From an uncultured Pseudoxanthomonas sp. (lineage in GTDB: Bacteria > Pseudomonadota > Gammaproteobacteria > Xanthomonadales > Xanthomonadaceae), in the NCBI GenBank assembly GCA_937975725.1, contig CALJUL010000115.1:1-5571 (forward strand): DNA of 5,571 nucleotides, read 5' to 3'. Below, in pieces: positions 4,594 to 5,571 of this stretch (its first letter is position 1; every line of letters begins with the position of its first letter). The notes beneath the pieces are model-generated. The model was given only the letters and a program-made list of their open reading frames with translations, did not search any database and was not told the DNA's origin. Made by a program: the position numbers and the translations under genes.

Positions 4594-5571
4594 GTGACGA
4601 ACGCCGCCGACGTCATCGCCCACCTGCTGCCGCGCAAGGCGGCGACCATCGTGGACCGCCATACTGGCCTGCCATTCGGCTGGGGCCTATGGCTGCGTTC
4701 GCTGCCCGGGAAGCTGGGGCACATCGCGCGCGACAGGGCGGAGGGACTGGTCGCGCTGATGGCGGCGCGTCCGTTGCCCGCGCCGGAACCGGTCGCGCCG
4801 GCACTGGGGCGCTGGGGCGCCTTCCGTTCGCTGTTCTACCAGGGCTGGGGCCCGCCGCCGCGCGAGGAGCGTCCGTTGCGCTGGCTGGCAGCGGCCACCA
4901 GCGGCCTGATCCATCTGTTGTTCTTCGTGTTCCTGTTGTGGGTGGCACTGGTGCGGCTGCCGCCGCCGGCCGAGGACGCCGGCGACAGCAGTCGCGTGCG
5001 GGTGGAATTCCTGGGCGATGGCACGCCGGAAGACGCCGGAGGCGGTCCTCCCGCCGCAGCGCAGCCGGCGCCGGTCACTTCTGCCACGGCTTCTGCGCTG
5101 GCCTCGCGGCCACAGGCGCAGCCCGCGGACACGGCCGCCGCGCCGGTGCAGCCGCCGCAAGAACCGCTTCCCGAGGTGGCGGTGCGTACGCCCCGGCTGC
5201 CCGCGCGCGACGTGCCGCTGCCCGAGCCCGCCGAACAACCGTTGCAGGTCACCGAAGTGCCCGAGCCGACCCGCGCCTACGTCTTGCCGCCACCGACGCC
5301 GCGCCTGCCGGATGCGCCGGTGCCGGCGATCCGCGAAGCTGGCGTGCCGGTGCGTGACGTGCCGGACCCGGTGCGCGCGCCACCGGTCCAGCGCCAGGTG
5401 CAGGCACGGCCGGTCGATGCGCCGCCGGTGCCCGCCCGCGACGTGCAGGTGCGCGAGCGCGAAGTGATGGCGCCTGCGCCGCAGGTCCGCAGCGTGCAGG
5501 TGCCGGCGCGCGAGATGGCGCCCCGCGCGGTCACGCCGCGCGAACAGAACCTGCGGCAGGCGGAGATTCCC
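4594..5571 (+). CDS. Proline-rich single-pass membrane protein ('transmembrane repetitive protein' type), partial
   Basis: An open frame of 326 codons runs off the right edge without a stop. With the GTG at 4594 as start it has a basic N-terminal part of about 95 residues, one membrane helix (about 98-120, LIHLLFFVFLLWVALV in its core), then more than 200 residues rich in Pro, Ala, Val and charged residues. The charge pattern suggests the N-terminus inside and the proline-rich part in the periplasm, as in TonB. That part carries degenerate repeats of a V/L-P-x-R-D/E-V/M unit at residues 202-207, 251-256, 279-284 and 303-308. From memory, Xanthomonas genomes annotate a similar 'transmembrane repetitive protein'; its function is unknown. 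The start is uncertain: the ribosome binding site is weak (GGA at 4580-4582) and the frame is open back to the nfuA stop codon, with no ATG before residue 55. Missing C-terminus: any TonB-like or other end domain cannot be seen. Confidence 0.8.
   Translation, partial: MTNAADVIAHLLPRKAATIVDRHTGLPFGWGLWLRSLPGKLGHIARDRAEGLVALMAARPLPAPEPVAPALGRWGAFRSLFYQGWGPPPREERPLRWLAAATSGLIHLLFFVFLLWVALVRLPPPAEDAGDSSRVRVEFLGDGTPEDAGGGPPAAAQPAPVTSATASALASRPQAQPADTAAAPVQPPQEPLPEVAVRTPRLPARDVPLPEPAEQPLQVTEVPEPTRAYVLPPPTPRLPDAPVPAIREAGVPVRDVPDPVRAPPVQRQVQARPVDAPPVPARDVQVREREVMAPAPQVRSVQVPAREMAPRAVTPREQNLRQAEIP

Noticed and set aside
4407..5357. Plus-strand open frame of 316 codons overlapping nfuA and the membrane protein gene
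   Set aside because: It is a shifted frame through two better genes, very rich in Arg, Ala and Gly, with no domain.

Overview
The window looks like ordinary chromosomal DNA of a high-G+C gammaproteobacterium, most likely from the Xanthomonadaceae (Xanthomonas, Stenotrophomonas, Lysobacter or Luteimonas type). The basis is the close match of the RNase E N-terminus to that group, the divergent rne/rluC pair, an NfuA gene followed by a long proline-rich membrane protein that I recall being called 'transmembrane repetitive protein' in Xanthomonas, and GTAG-headed palindromic repeats. The genus cannot be fixed from this sequence. I see no transposase, integrase, CRISPR array, tRNA or rRNA.

Layout: (1) 1-1251, minus strand: the first 417 codons of RNase E (rne), running off the left edge. 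(2) 1252-1635: a gene-free divergent region holding the rne leader, with several strong hairpins, and the rluC start region. (3) 1636-2634, plus strand: 23S rRNA pseudouridine synthase RluC. (4) 2635-3131: about 500 bases without a convincing gene, visibly less G+C-rich than its flanks, with a small tandem repeat, a pair of GTAGCCCGG repeat units and a perfect hairpin. (5) 3132-3886, minus strand: a two-gene unit, pterin-4a-carbinolamine dehydratase (phhB) followed, with a one-base TGATG overlap, by a small lipoprotein made essentially of a TonB C-terminal-like domain. (6) 3887-3981: a short divergent region with interleaved inverted repeats next to the phhB start and a TAGAAT -10 box placed so that nfuA may be leaderless. 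(7) 3982-4578, plus strand: the Fe-S carrier NfuA. (8) 4594-5571 and beyond, plus strand: a single-pass membrane protein with a long proline-rich periplasmic region, cut by the right edge.

Together these are housekeeping functions: RNA decay and processing, rRNA modification, pterin recycling for phenylalanine hydroxylation and Fe-S cluster delivery, plus two envelope proteins whose roles are unknown. No obviously new multi-gene system is present. The points most worth a second look are a possible pseudoknot that would bury the phhB ribosome binding site, the lipoprotein TonB-domain gene coupled to phhB, and the repetitive TonB-topology membrane protein beside nfuA.
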